Positions 1-5,318 of a stretch of 5,318 bases of DNA are shown here, piece by piece. Numbering within the stretch: position 1 is the stretch's first letter; every line of letters starts with the position of its first letter. The notes under the pieces are model-generated. The model saw nothing but the letters and a program-made list of their open reading frames with translations. It was not told the DNA's origin and did not search any database. This DNA comes from Thermoplasmata archaeon. Its GTDB lineage: Archaea; Thermoplasmatota; Thermoplasmata; Thermoplasmatales; Thermoplasmataceae. The position numbers and the translations under genes were made by a program. The stretch is taken from contig JAJZOM010000117.1 of NCBI GenBank assembly GCA_021811505.1, positions 1-5,318 of the forward strand. Reading direction: 5' to 3'.

Positions 1-847
1 AAGGAACAGGATTGCACAGTTTGCCCCTCCTCCCAACGCAACTGACATACTCAGAGCATATCTTTCAAAGTGGGACATACAGAATATTAAATCTGTACTG
101 ACGGCAAAATTCCTGGGGTATTCGCTGAAGGAGACAGAGGCTTTTCTGGTAACCTTCAGGGATGTTGCTCTCGGTGTCTTTGCCGGCAATATGAAAAAAG
201 AGGATTTCAATCTGCTTCTCTCCCTGCCGGATATCGAATCTATCGTTGAAACGCTTTCCAGATACGGCTATGGCTCAACCCTGCTACAGGAAATAGACAG
301 TTACAGGAAGGGAGGAGATGTCTCTCCAATGCTCAGAGCGCTCGATCGTTTTTACTACAGGAGGCTCTTTGCTAGCCTCAGGTTCTACCTCGGGAGTGAG
401 GGACCGCTTATCAGGTATTTCAGGGAGGAGGTAGACATTCGAAACATAATGATGCTTGTTACTGCAAAAGACTTGGCAGTATCTTTTGAAAGCATGAAAG
501 AGGATGTCATACCGTACGGAACACTACAGTCAGACACACTGAGACAGGTTTATGATGAGAACAGCGTAGGCTCTGTCATGAGCAGGTTTGCCGAACGGAC
601 GGGGCTTTCAAAATCTTCCATACAGGAAAAGGAGGTAGCCGATCTGAAGAGATTCGAGGCGTCTATGAGACTCTCCCTCTATCAGAAATATTCTACGATT
701 CTTTCATCCCAGTCAATTTCAATAGGTTCTGTTTTCGCATTCATACTCAAGGCAGAAAGAGAAAGGGAAGTGCTGCATGCGATTGTCACGGGCAAGGTAT
801 ACGGGGTAAACGAGGCTGAAATCAGGGAACTCACAGGAGGCTACTGA
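1..847 (+). CDS. atpC: A-type ATP synthase subunit C (5' partial)
   Basis: This is the C-terminal part of subunit C (V-ATPase d/AC39 family), the funnel-shaped protein that couples the D/F central stalk to the membrane rotor ring. The frame is open from base 2 with no stop, so the gene begins upstream. An internal ATG at 191 is not the start, because the 63 codons before it already carry a family motif. 281 residues are visible; the family is usually about 350, so roughly the first fifth is missing. The family is built from three related helical repeats. Visible hallmarks, numbered from base 2, are WDIQNIKSVLTAKFLGYS (24-41), the related VDIRNIMMLVTAKDL (144-158), and ILKAEREREVLHAIVTGK (248-265) near the C-terminus. 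It ends in TGA one base before atpF, and its last codons contain the atpF Shine-Dalgarno sequence. No signal peptide or membrane segment is seen, as expected for a soluble subunit. Family assignment is confident. Confidence 0.95.
   Translation, partial: RNRIAQFAPPPNATDILRAYLSKWDIQNIKSVLTAKFLGYSLKETEAFLVTFRDVALGVFAGNMKKEDFNLLLSLPDIESIVETLSRYGYGSTLLQEIDSYRKGGDVSPMLRALDRFYYRRLFASLRFYLGSEGPLIRYFREEVDIRNIMMLVTAKDLAVSFESMKEDVIPYGTLQSDTLRQVYDENSVGSVMSRFAERTGLSKSSIQEKEVADLKRFEASMRLSLYQKYSTILSSQSISIGSVFAFILKAEREREVLHAIVTGKVYGVNEAEIRELTGGY
836..840 (+). promoter_or_regulatory. Shine-Dalgarno site for atpF
   Basis: GGAGG lies inside the last codons of atpC, 8 nt before the TTG at 849. Aligned to the archaeal consensus GGAGGTGAT, the consensus end would fall 4 nt before the start, the register seen at the other junctions. 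It supports TTG as the real start of atpF, since no ATG or GTG is available at a suitable place. Confidence 0.8.
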
Positions 848-848
848 A

Positions 849-1175
849 TTGCCGGGAAGCGGTTTCACAGGCAGCATAGCTGCGGTAGGCGAAAGGGAGC
901 TTGTCTTGGGATTCAGACTGCTCGGGGTAGCGGATGCCTATGTTGCCGAAGGACCTGAGGCGGTTGATAAGTTCAGGGAATTGCTTGCGGCGGGGAAACA
1001 TTCATTTATCATGCTTTCCGAAAATATAAGGAAGTCGATGGATGCACGGACAATCGGCATTGTGAACACGTCCACTTCTCCACTTATTGTTTTCATTCCA
1101 CTTCCAGGCGGAAGGGAAGAGGAGTCAATAGAAAAATTTGCCAAGAGGGTTCTTGGCGTTGAGATTGGCAGGTGA
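849..1175 (+). CDS. atpF: A-type ATP synthase subunit F
   Basis: Subunit F is a small soluble protein of the rotating central stalk that binds subunit D. The product is 108 residues, close to the usual size of about 100. It shows the Rossmann-like pattern of the family: a first strand and loop IAAVGERELVLGFRLLGV (10-27), then a second strand FIMLSENI (53-60), and a third strand SPLIVFIPLPGG (77-88) before a short C-terminal helix. The loop reads GER where many homologues have GD. The start is TTG at 849. The next in-frame ATG is at residue 55 and would remove the conserved N-terminus, and GGAGG sits 8 nt upstream. It lies 1 nt after the atpC stop and 4 nt before atpA, which implies co-translation. 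The product is called from motifs and operon position. Confidence 0.93.
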   Translation: MPGSGFTGSIAAVGERELVLGFRLLGVADAYVAEGPEAVDKFRELLAAGKHSFIMLSENIRKSMDARTIGIVNTSTSPLIVFIPLPGGREEESIEKFAKRVLGVEIGR

Positions 1176-1176
1176 T
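1170..1176 (+). promoter_or_regulatory. Shine-Dalgarno site for atpA
   Basis: AGGTGAT matches the 3' part of the archaeal consensus GGAGGTGAT and ends 3 nt before the ATG at 1180. It overlaps the final codon and TGA stop of atpF, so the stop codon is itself part of the ribosome-binding site. Confidence 0.75.
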
Positions 1177-1179
1177 TAA

Positions 1180-2928
1180 ATGGGAAAAGTTACTAGAGTA
1201 TCAGGACCGGTTGTTATCGCTGAAGACCTTTCAGACGCCAGAATGTACGACGTTGTAAGGGTAGGCGATCTGGGCCTGGTAGGCGAAGTTATCAGAATTA
1301 CCGGAAACAAAGTGACTATCCAGGTGTATGAAGACACCAGCGGCATGCGACCCGGAGAGAAGGTCGAGAATGTGGGAAAACCCCTTTCAGTTGAGCTTGG
1401 ACCCGGTCTTCTCAAATCCATATATGACGGTATCCAGAGACCGCTTGACATAATCAGGGAGAAGAGCGGTGATTTTATCAGAAGAGGATTCTCCGCCAGT
1501 CCCCTTGATGAGACAAAAAAGTGGGCATTCAAACCACTTGTAAAGAGGGGAGACAGAGTAAGCGAAGGGCAGGTTATCGGGGAAGTCCAGGAGACAAGCC
1601 TGATAAATCACAAAATAATGGTACCATTTGGGATTAGCGGTGTCATAGACGAGCTGAAAGAAGGAGACTACGCAGTATCAGACGAACTTACATCAGTCAG
1701 GACCGAAAAGGGCCCGGTAGCGGTCAGACTGAAGCAGGACTGGCCTGTAAGAGTTGCAAGGAAGGTGGTGAATAAACTTCCCCCCTCTGTTCCGCTTGTT
1801 ACCGGACAGAGAGTAATAGATGCCCTTTTCCCTGTAGCAAAAGGAGGGACTGTTGCCGTGCCAGGACCGTTCGGATCTGGAAAGACGGTCGTACAACACC
1901 AGCTTTCGAAGTGGTCAGACAGTGATGTTGTCGTTTATGTCGGATGCGGGGAACGCGGCAATGAGATGACGGAAATACTAACAACCTTTCCTGAGCTGCT
2001 TGACCCAAAGAGCGGGAAACCGCTTATGGAGAGGACTGTGCTGATAGCCAATACGTCCAACATGCCCGTCGCAGCCCGGGAGGCGAGTATCTACACAGGC
2101 ATTACAATCGCCGAGTATTACAGGGACATGGGCTATGACGTTGCACTCATGGCCGACAGCACATCCAGATGGGCCGAAGCGCTGAGGGAGATCTCAGGGA
2201 GACTTGAAGAGATGCCGGGTGAAGAGGGTTATCCGGCATACTTGGGCAGAAGAGTTTCGGAATTTTATGAACGCTCAGGGAGTTCCAGAGTTGTTTCACC
2301 TGACGAGAGATACGGCTCAGTGACGATAGTCGGAGCGGTTTCTCCACCCGGAGGCGACGTATCTGAGCCTGTATCACAAAACACTTTACGCGTCACAAGG
2401 GTCTTCTGGGCGCTTGATTCCTCTCTGGCCTCACGGAGACACTTTCCTTCGATCAACTGGCTGAACAGCTACTCTCTTTACCAGCTGGAGCTGTCCAGAT
2501 GGTATGAAGAAAATGTGTCCAGGGACTGGCAATCAGTATACTCTGACACGATGGGGATACTTCAGAAAGAGGCGGAATTGCAGGAAGTCGTACAGCTCGT
2601 GGGATATGATGCACTGCCGGAGAAGGAAAAAGCAATACTTGATGTTGCGAGAATGATTCGTGAGGATTTCCTTCAGCAGAGTGCTTTCGATGAAGTCGAC
2701 TCCTTCTGTTCAACAAGCAAGCAGTACGGTATGCTGAAGACTATTATTGAGATGTCAAAAAGACAGAACGAGGCTATTGACAGAGGCGTGACAATGGAGA
2801 AACTTTCATCTCTTCCAGTGAGGGAAAAGATATCGAGGATGAAGGAAATCAGGGACAGCGAATTCAAGCAGTACTACGAGGGTTTGATAGAGGAAATCAG
2901 GAATTCTGTTGCTGGACTGGAGGTTTGA
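1180..2928 (+). CDS. atpA: A-type ATP synthase catalytic subunit A
   Basis: Subunit A carries the catalytic nucleotide sites of the A3B3 head. The 582-residue length is normal for an intein-free archaeal A subunit. Domains in order: an N-terminal beta-barrel (about 1-70); the extra bulge domain special to A/V-type catalytic subunits (about 110-190); the nucleotide-binding core (about 200-440); and a C-terminal helical domain. Visible motifs are the Walker A P-loop GPFGSGKT (229-236, K235), GERGNEM (257-263) whose E258 is the expected catalytic glutamate, the Walker B strand [10 protein letters not shown] (321-330, D326), SPPGGD (388-393), and the ATP synthase alpha/beta signature [10 protein letters not shown] (423-432). 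The P-loop has serine (S233) where eukaryotic V-ATPase A has the redox-sensitive cysteine. All key residues are present, so it should be active. The start is ATG after AGGTGAT, 4 nt past atpF. Both positions where inteins interrupt related A subunits are uninterrupted. Proton or sodium specificity cannot be judged here because it depends on subunit K. Confidence 0.98.
   Translation: MGKVTRVSGPVVIAEDLSDARMYDVVRVGDLGLVGEVIRITGNKVTIQVYEDTSGMRPGEKVENVGKPLSVELGPGLLKSIYDGIQRPLDIIREKSGDFIRRGFSASPLDETKKWAFKPLVKRGDRVSEGQVIGEVQETSLINHKIMVPFGISGVIDELKEGDYAVSDELTSVRTEKGPVAVRLKQDWPVRVARKVVNKLPPSVPLVTGQRVIDALFPVAKGGTVAVPGPFGSGKTVVQHQLSKWSDSDVVVYVGCGERGNEMTEILTTFPELLDPKSGKPLMERTVLIANTSNMPVAAREASIYTGITIAEYYRDMGYDVALMADSTSRWAEALREISGRLEEMPGEEGYPAYLGRRVSEFYERSGSSRVVSPDERYGSVTIVGAVSPPGGDVSEPVSQNTLRVTRVFWALDSSLASRRHFPSINWLNSYSLYQLELSRWYEENVSRDWQSVYSDTMGILQKEAELQEVVQLVGYDALPEKEKAILDVARMIREDFLQQSAFDEVDSFCSTSKQYGMLKTIIEMSKRQNEAIDRGVTMEKLSSLPVREKISRMKEIRDSEFKQYYEGLIEEIRNSVAGLEV
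2919..2924 (+). promoter_or_regulatory. Shine-Dalgarno site for atpB, deciding its start
   Basis: GGAGGT lies in the last codons of atpA and ends 6 nt before ATG 2931. The upstream in-frame TTG at 2925 directly abuts this site with no spacer and so cannot be served by it. The site therefore favours ATG 2931, which gives a 460-residue protein, over the 462-residue form. Confidence 0.8.
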
Positions 2929-2930
2929 AT

Positions 2931-4313
2931 ATGCCCGGAGTTAGCTACAAGTCAATATCACAGATATCGGGACCTCTCCTTTTTGTCGAAAATGTACAGA
3001 ATGCCGCATACAATGAACTTGTCGAGATCACCACGGCAGACGGTACAACGAGGACCGGACAGGTCCTGGATACAGGCAAAGGACTTGCCGTAGTCCAGGT
3101 GTTCGGTGCCACTTCGGGTCTTGATATAGGCAGAACCAAGGTGAAATTCTCCGGCAGCACGGCACGGATTAATGTCTCCGATGAAATGCTAGGACGGATA
3201 TTCAACGGTCTTGGGGCACCAGTAGACGGTGGGCCGCAGATAGTCAGCAAAGAAAAGATCGAGATCGTTGGTAACGCGATCAACCCCTACTCGCGTGAAG
3301 AACCGTCAGAGTTCATTGAGACCGGCGTTTCCACAATAGACGGAATGAACACGCTTGTAAGAGGACAGAAACTCCCAATCTTCTCGGGATCAGGGCTTTC
3401 ACACAACATGGTTGCCGCACAAATTGCCAGACAGGCAAAGGTAATAGGAAAGGGGGAGAGCTTTGCCGTGATATTCGGCGCAATGGGAATAACAAGTGAG
3501 GAGGCAAATTACTTCATAAATGAGTTCAGGAACACAGGGGCGCTTTCCAGAGCTGTACTGTTCCTCAATCTCTCATCGGATCCTTCAATGGAGCGGATAA
3601 TCCTTCCCAAGGTCGCTCTGACTACAGCCGAGTACCTTGCTTATGAGAGAGAAATGCACATACTCGTCATCCTTACGGACATGACAAACTATTGTGAAGC
3701 TCTGAGAGAAATTTCGGCTGCCCGGGAAGAAGTGCCCGGGAGGAGAGGCTACCCCGGCTACATGTACACTGATCTGAGCACCATATATGAACGCGCCGGC
3801 AAGATAAGAGGGAAAAATGGCTCAATAACACAGTTACCGATACTGACGATGCCCGGAGACGACATTACGCACCCGATACCGGACCTGACAGGATACATAA
3901 CCGAAGGTCAGACCGTTCTAAGCAGAGACCTGCAGAGGAAGGGGATATATCCCGCTATCGACGTCCTGCCCTCGCTGTCCAGACTGATGAACCAGGGAAT
4001 AGGCTCCAGGAGAACGAGAGAAGATCACAGGGGAGTGGCAGATCAGCTTTATTCAGCCTATGCAAACGGAAAGGACCTGCGTTCTCTGAGTGCGATAGTC
4101 GGTGAAGAGGCACTGGGGGCCAACGACAGGCTATACCTGAAATTCGCCGATGAATTCGAAGACAGATTCGTCCGGCAGGGTGTTTATGAAGACAGATCCA
4201 TTGAGACAACACTGGATCTGGGTTGGGAACTGCTCAGCGTGCTTCCAGAAACGGAAATGAAGAGAGTAAAGAAGGAATTCATAGGCAAATACGGAAAATG
4301 GAGGGGGTCATGA
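2931..4313 (+). CDS. atpB: A-type ATP synthase subunit B (non-catalytic)
   Basis: Subunit B alternates with A in the head and forms part of the nucleotide-binding interface. It does not catalyse by itself. The 460 residues from ATG 2931 match the usual 455-470. The N-terminal beta-barrel (about 1-75) is followed by the core domain. In place of a Walker A motif it has [10 protein letters not shown] (150-159), the degenerate P-loop typical of B subunits, which separates it clearly from subunit A. Further marks are the Walker-B-like strand [18 protein letters not shown] (243-260), [15 protein letters not shown] (268-282), [21 protein letters not shown] around 307-327, and the alpha/beta signature [10 protein letters not shown] (341-350). 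R351 just after that signature is at the expected place of the arginine finger that reaches into the neighbouring A site. A TTG at 2925 would add two residues but lacks room for a ribosome site. The gene lies 2 nt after atpA and ends directly against atpD. Confidence 0.97.
   Translation: MPGVSYKSISQISGPLLFVENVQNAAYNELVEITTADGTTRTGQVLDTGKGLAVVQVFGATSGLDIGRTKVKFSGSTARINVSDEMLGRIFNGLGAPVDGGPQIVSKEKIEIVGNAINPYSREEPSEFIETGVSTIDGMNTLVRGQKLPIFSGSGLSHNMVAAQIARQAKVIGKGESFAVIFGAMGITSEEANYFINEFRNTGALSRAVLFLNLSSDPSMERIILPKVALTTAEYLAYEREMHILVILTDMTNYCEALREISAAREEVPGRRGYPGYMYTDLSTIYERAGKIRGKNGSITQLPILTMPGDDITHPIPDLTGYITEGQTVLSRDLQRKGIYPAIDVLPSLSRLMNQGIGSRRTREDHRGVADQLYSAYANGKDLRSLSAIVGEEALGANDRLYLKFADEFEDRFVRQGVYEDRSIETTLDLGWELLSVLPETEMKRVKKEFIGKYGKWRGS
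4300..4308 (+). promoter_or_regulatory. Shine-Dalgarno site for atpD
   Basis: GGAGGGGGT lies in the final codons of atpB. Its GGAGG core ends 9 nt before TTG 4314. An ATG at 4310-4312 is closer but is in a different frame that stops after 12 codons, so the site supports the TTG start. Confidence 0.7.
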
Positions 4314-4961
4314 TTGCCTGCACAGCAGATCAAGCCCACAAGGATTGAGCTCATTCGAACAAACAGGAGAATCAGGCTTGCAAAGAGAGGTCTGGATCTG
4401 CTCAAAATGAAGAGGAACGCACTCGTAATGGAGTTTTTCAATATCAGCAGGACGATCAGAGGACTGAGAGAAAACCTTAGAGACGATGTCGGAAGAGCCA
4501 TCGCTTCGGTCAGGGAGGCTGAACTGATCAACGGTGCGATGGAAATTGAAAGAGTTGCGCAGATGTCCGCAAATTTCAACGTCGGAGTGGGAGCAAAGAA
4601 TGTCATGGGTGTAAGGGTGCCGCAAGTTTCCTTCAAAGCTGGAACAACTGTGCTTACCCCACTCTACAGAGCGACATCTGTTCCTTCGGCAGTCAACGAT
4701 GCGATCAAACAGTTCGAAAAGGTTTTTTCATCCATGATCGAAATTGCGGAAAAGGAGAATGCAATGAGAAGACTTCTTCAGGAGATAGACAAGACAAAAA
4801 GACGGTCGAACGCAATTGAGAACATGCTCATTCCACAGCTGAGCGCAGCGGCAAAGATGATTAGAATGAGACTCGATGAGATCGAGAGAGACACATTCAC
4901 GACACTCAAAGTAATTAAGAAGAAACTGGTAATGAGGGAAGAGACTGCGGAGGCTGCTTGA
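4314..4961 (+). CDS. atpD: A-type ATP synthase subunit D (central rotor shaft)
   Basis: Subunit D forms the antiparallel coiled-coil shaft that turns inside the A3B3 head and binds F and C at its lower end. The 215 residues match the usual 200-230. The N-terminal helix carries the family signature KPTRIELIRTNRRIRLAKRG (7-26) followed by LDLLKMKRNAL. The C-terminal helix carries EIDKTKRRSNAIENMLIPQL (157-176) and then IRMRLDEIERDTFTTLKVIK (183-202). Between them is the shorter globular part with small-residue and beta-like stretches (about 85-125), expected for the F-binding region. The start is TTG, immediately after the atpB TGA. It is preferred because it keeps the PTRIEL signature near the N-terminus, and the next ATG in frame is inside the first helix. 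The gene ends in TGA directly followed by the ATG of the next small gene, with that gene's GGAGG inside its last codons. Confidence 0.96.
   Translation: MPAQQIKPTRIELIRTNRRIRLAKRGLDLLKMKRNALVMEFFNISRTIRGLRENLRDDVGRAIASVREAELINGAMEIERVAQMSANFNVGVGAKNVMGVRVPQVSFKAGTTVLTPLYRATSVPSAVNDAIKQFEKVFSSMIEIAEKENAMRRLLQEIDKTKRRSNAIENMLIPQLSAAAKMIRMRLDEIERDTFTTLKVIKKKLVMREETAEAA
4949..4953 (+). promoter_or_regulatory. Shine-Dalgarno site for the 57-residue gene
   Basis: GGAGG lies in the last codons of atpD, 8 nt before ATG 4962. Sequence and spacing resemble the atpC/atpF junction closely (GGAGGCTnCT in both). This site is the main argument that the short downstream frame is a translated gene and not chance. 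Confidence 0.75.
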
Positions 4962-5135
4962 ATGCAACTGAAATACAAAGCAAGACATTTCTATCCAGAA
5001 GTCAGAATCACGACTGAAATGCTCAGGAAGAACAGAAGACTCAGGACATTCGTCCGGATAAGGACTGCGACCTTCGTGCTCAATCCGGTAATTGCGATTG
5101 CAATAACTTTGTTTATCATGGCAAGGGTGTTTTAA
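4962..5135 (+). CDS. Small basic single-span membrane protein in the ATP synthase operon
   Basis: This is a 57-residue frame starting at ATG 4962, directly after the atpD stop, and ending in TAA at 5133-5135. The first 34 residues are soluble and strongly basic (11 Lys/Arg, 2 Glu), including LRKNRRLR (21-28) and VRIR (31-34). A single hydrophobic helix follows at about 35-54, containing FVLNPVIAIAITLFIM, and the protein ends only three residues later. By the positive-inside rule the N-terminus should face the cytoplasm, on the side of the A1 head. I do not recognise a named family. Methanosarcina ATP synthase operons have a small gene, ahaG, in the same place after the D gene, so this could be a positional counterpart; homology is not shown. 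It could be a minor membrane subunit, an assembly factor, or unrelated to the enzyme. That it is a real gene is likely from the Shine-Dalgarno site, zero spacing and a coherent membrane topology. Confidence 0.75.
   Translation: MQLKYKARHFYPEVRITTEMLRKNRRLRTFVRIRTATFVLNPVIAIAITLFIMARVF
5126..5131 (+). promoter_or_regulatory. Possible Shine-Dalgarno site before an ATT start
   Basis: GGTGTT matches five of six bases of the GGTGAT end of the archaeal consensus and ends 4 nt before ATT 5136. Aligned to the full consensus, the other junctions in this operon leave 3-5 nt before the start, so the register agrees. It lies within the last codons of the 57-residue gene. The match is short and could be chance. 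Confidence 0.45.
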
Positions 5136-5318
5136 ATTACGGGCGACATAGAGATACTGAAAACCATCAGGGAAAGGGAAACAGCAGTTGAAAAGGAACT
5201 GCAGGAACTGCAGCGACAGAAAGAGGAGGAGTTAGAGATTCTAAAGAAGTCGCTCCAGTCAAAAGTGGACGAAGTCATACTGAAGACAAGAAACGAATAC
5301 AAAGATGCAATCGCAATT
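5136..5318 (+). CDS. Coiled-coil protein, probable peripheral-stalk subunit (H/E-like), 3' partial
   Basis: From 5136 to the window edge only this frame stays open; the other two + frames close quickly. The 61 visible codons encode an almost uninterrupted charged helix rich in Glu, Lys, Gln and Leu, for example ELQELQRQKEEELEILKKSL (21-40), then VDEVILKTRNEYKDA (44-58). Leucine and isoleucine fall at roughly heptad spacing. No signal peptide or membrane span is present. Long helices of this kind form the peripheral stalk of A-type ATP synthases (subunits H and E), and the operon position makes H the better guess. In low-complexity helices sequence alone cannot decide. There is no ATG, GTG or TTG near the 5' end. 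The in-frame stop TAA at 5133 directly precedes ATT (5136), the best-placed start. ACG 5139 or CTG 5157 are alternatives with worse spacing, and a GTG further in would remove most of the visible helix. The 3' end is outside the window. Confidence 0.6.
   Translation, partial: MTGDIEILKTIRERETAVEKELQELQRQKEEELEILKKSLQSKVDEVILKTRNEYKDAIAI

Larger units (their letters stand above)
1..5318 (+). other. A1A0 ATP synthase operon segment (C-F-A-B-D-small membrane protein-coiled coil)
   Basis: All seven genes run in one direction with gaps of 1, 4, 2, 0, 0 and 0 nt. Every downstream gene has a Shine-Dalgarno-like site within its upstream neighbour's last codons. This indicates a single transcript with translational coupling. 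No internal promoter or terminator can be supported, and neither end of the transcript is in the window. The K, I and E subunit genes are not seen. Confidence 0.9.

Noticed and set aside
191..193. ATG as the start of subunit C
   Set aside because: The frame is open to the window edge, and the upstream codons encode the conserved WDIQNIKSVL region, so the gene starts before the window.
848..1179. Possible internal promoter or regulatory RNA in the junctions
   Set aside because: The gaps are only 0-4 nt and no TATA-box or BRE-like pattern separable from coding sequence could be supported.
1176..1532. Open frame of 118 codons on the - strand opposite the start of atpA
   Set aside because: It is antisense to the conserved N-terminal domain of subunit A, with no motif or ribosome-binding context; explained by codon bias of the sense gene.
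2925..2927. TTG as the start of subunit B
   Set aside because: It touches the GGAGGT ribosome site with no spacer, while ATG 2931 has a 6-nt spacer and gives the normal length.
2945..3283. Open frame of 112 codons on the - strand opposite the start of atpB
   Set aside because: Same pattern: a shadow of a conserved gene with no independent support.
4310..4312. ATG overlapping the atpB stop as an ATGA-type start
   Set aside because: It is out of frame with subunit D and reaches a stop after 12 codons.
4184..4636. Open frame of 150 codons on the - strand across the atpB/atpD junction
   Set aside because: It lies opposite two clearly conserved genes, has no recognisable motif and low-complexity Leu/Ser-rich translation typical of antisense shadows.

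Overview
This window is a stretch of an archaeal A-type (A1A0) ATP synthase operon. All genes are on the + strand and are packed almost without spacers. The order is atpC (5' end outside the window), atpF, atpA, atpB, atpD, a 57-residue single-membrane-span protein, and the start of a strongly coiled-coil protein that runs off the 3' edge. The source is most likely an archaeon of the class Thermoplasmata. The evidence is the archaeal C-F-A-B-D gene order, the GPFGSGKT P-loop of subunit A, the AGA/AGG-rich arginine codon use, Shine-Dalgarno sites matching the archaeal GGAGGTGAT consensus, and a subunit A that reads closely like the Thermoplasma protein as I remember it. Base composition looks close to balanced by eye. 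The species cannot be named from this window.

Layout: bases 1-847 hold the C-terminal part of subunit C, the funnel-like socket that joins the central stalk to the membrane rotor. Bases 849-1175 hold subunit F (central stalk). Bases 1180-2928 hold the catalytic subunit A, and 2931-4313 the non-catalytic subunit B. Bases 4314-4961 hold subunit D, the coiled-coil rotor shaft. Bases 4962-5135 hold a small basic protein with one C-terminal membrane segment, too short for many gene callers. Bases 5136-5318 hold the start of a long charged helix, probably a peripheral-stalk protein of the subunit H/E type. The intergenic gaps are 1, 4, 2, 0, 0 and 0 nt, so there is no non-coding stretch to describe. 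No tRNA, rRNA, CRISPR, insertion sequence or terminator is visible.

How they work together: A and B form the alternating A3B3 head where ATP is made or hydrolysed. D and F form the rotating shaft, and C links it to the membrane ring. The ring protein K, the membrane subunit I and subunit E are not seen and presumably lie outside the window. Each downstream gene has its Shine-Dalgarno sequence inside the last codons of the gene before it, which points to one transcript with coupled translation.

The least ordinary part is the 3' end. There the small membrane protein stops at TAA and the next reading frame appears to begin directly at an ATT codon. It has a Shine-Dalgarno-like site in the same register as the other genes, but no ATG, GTG or TTG in a usable place.
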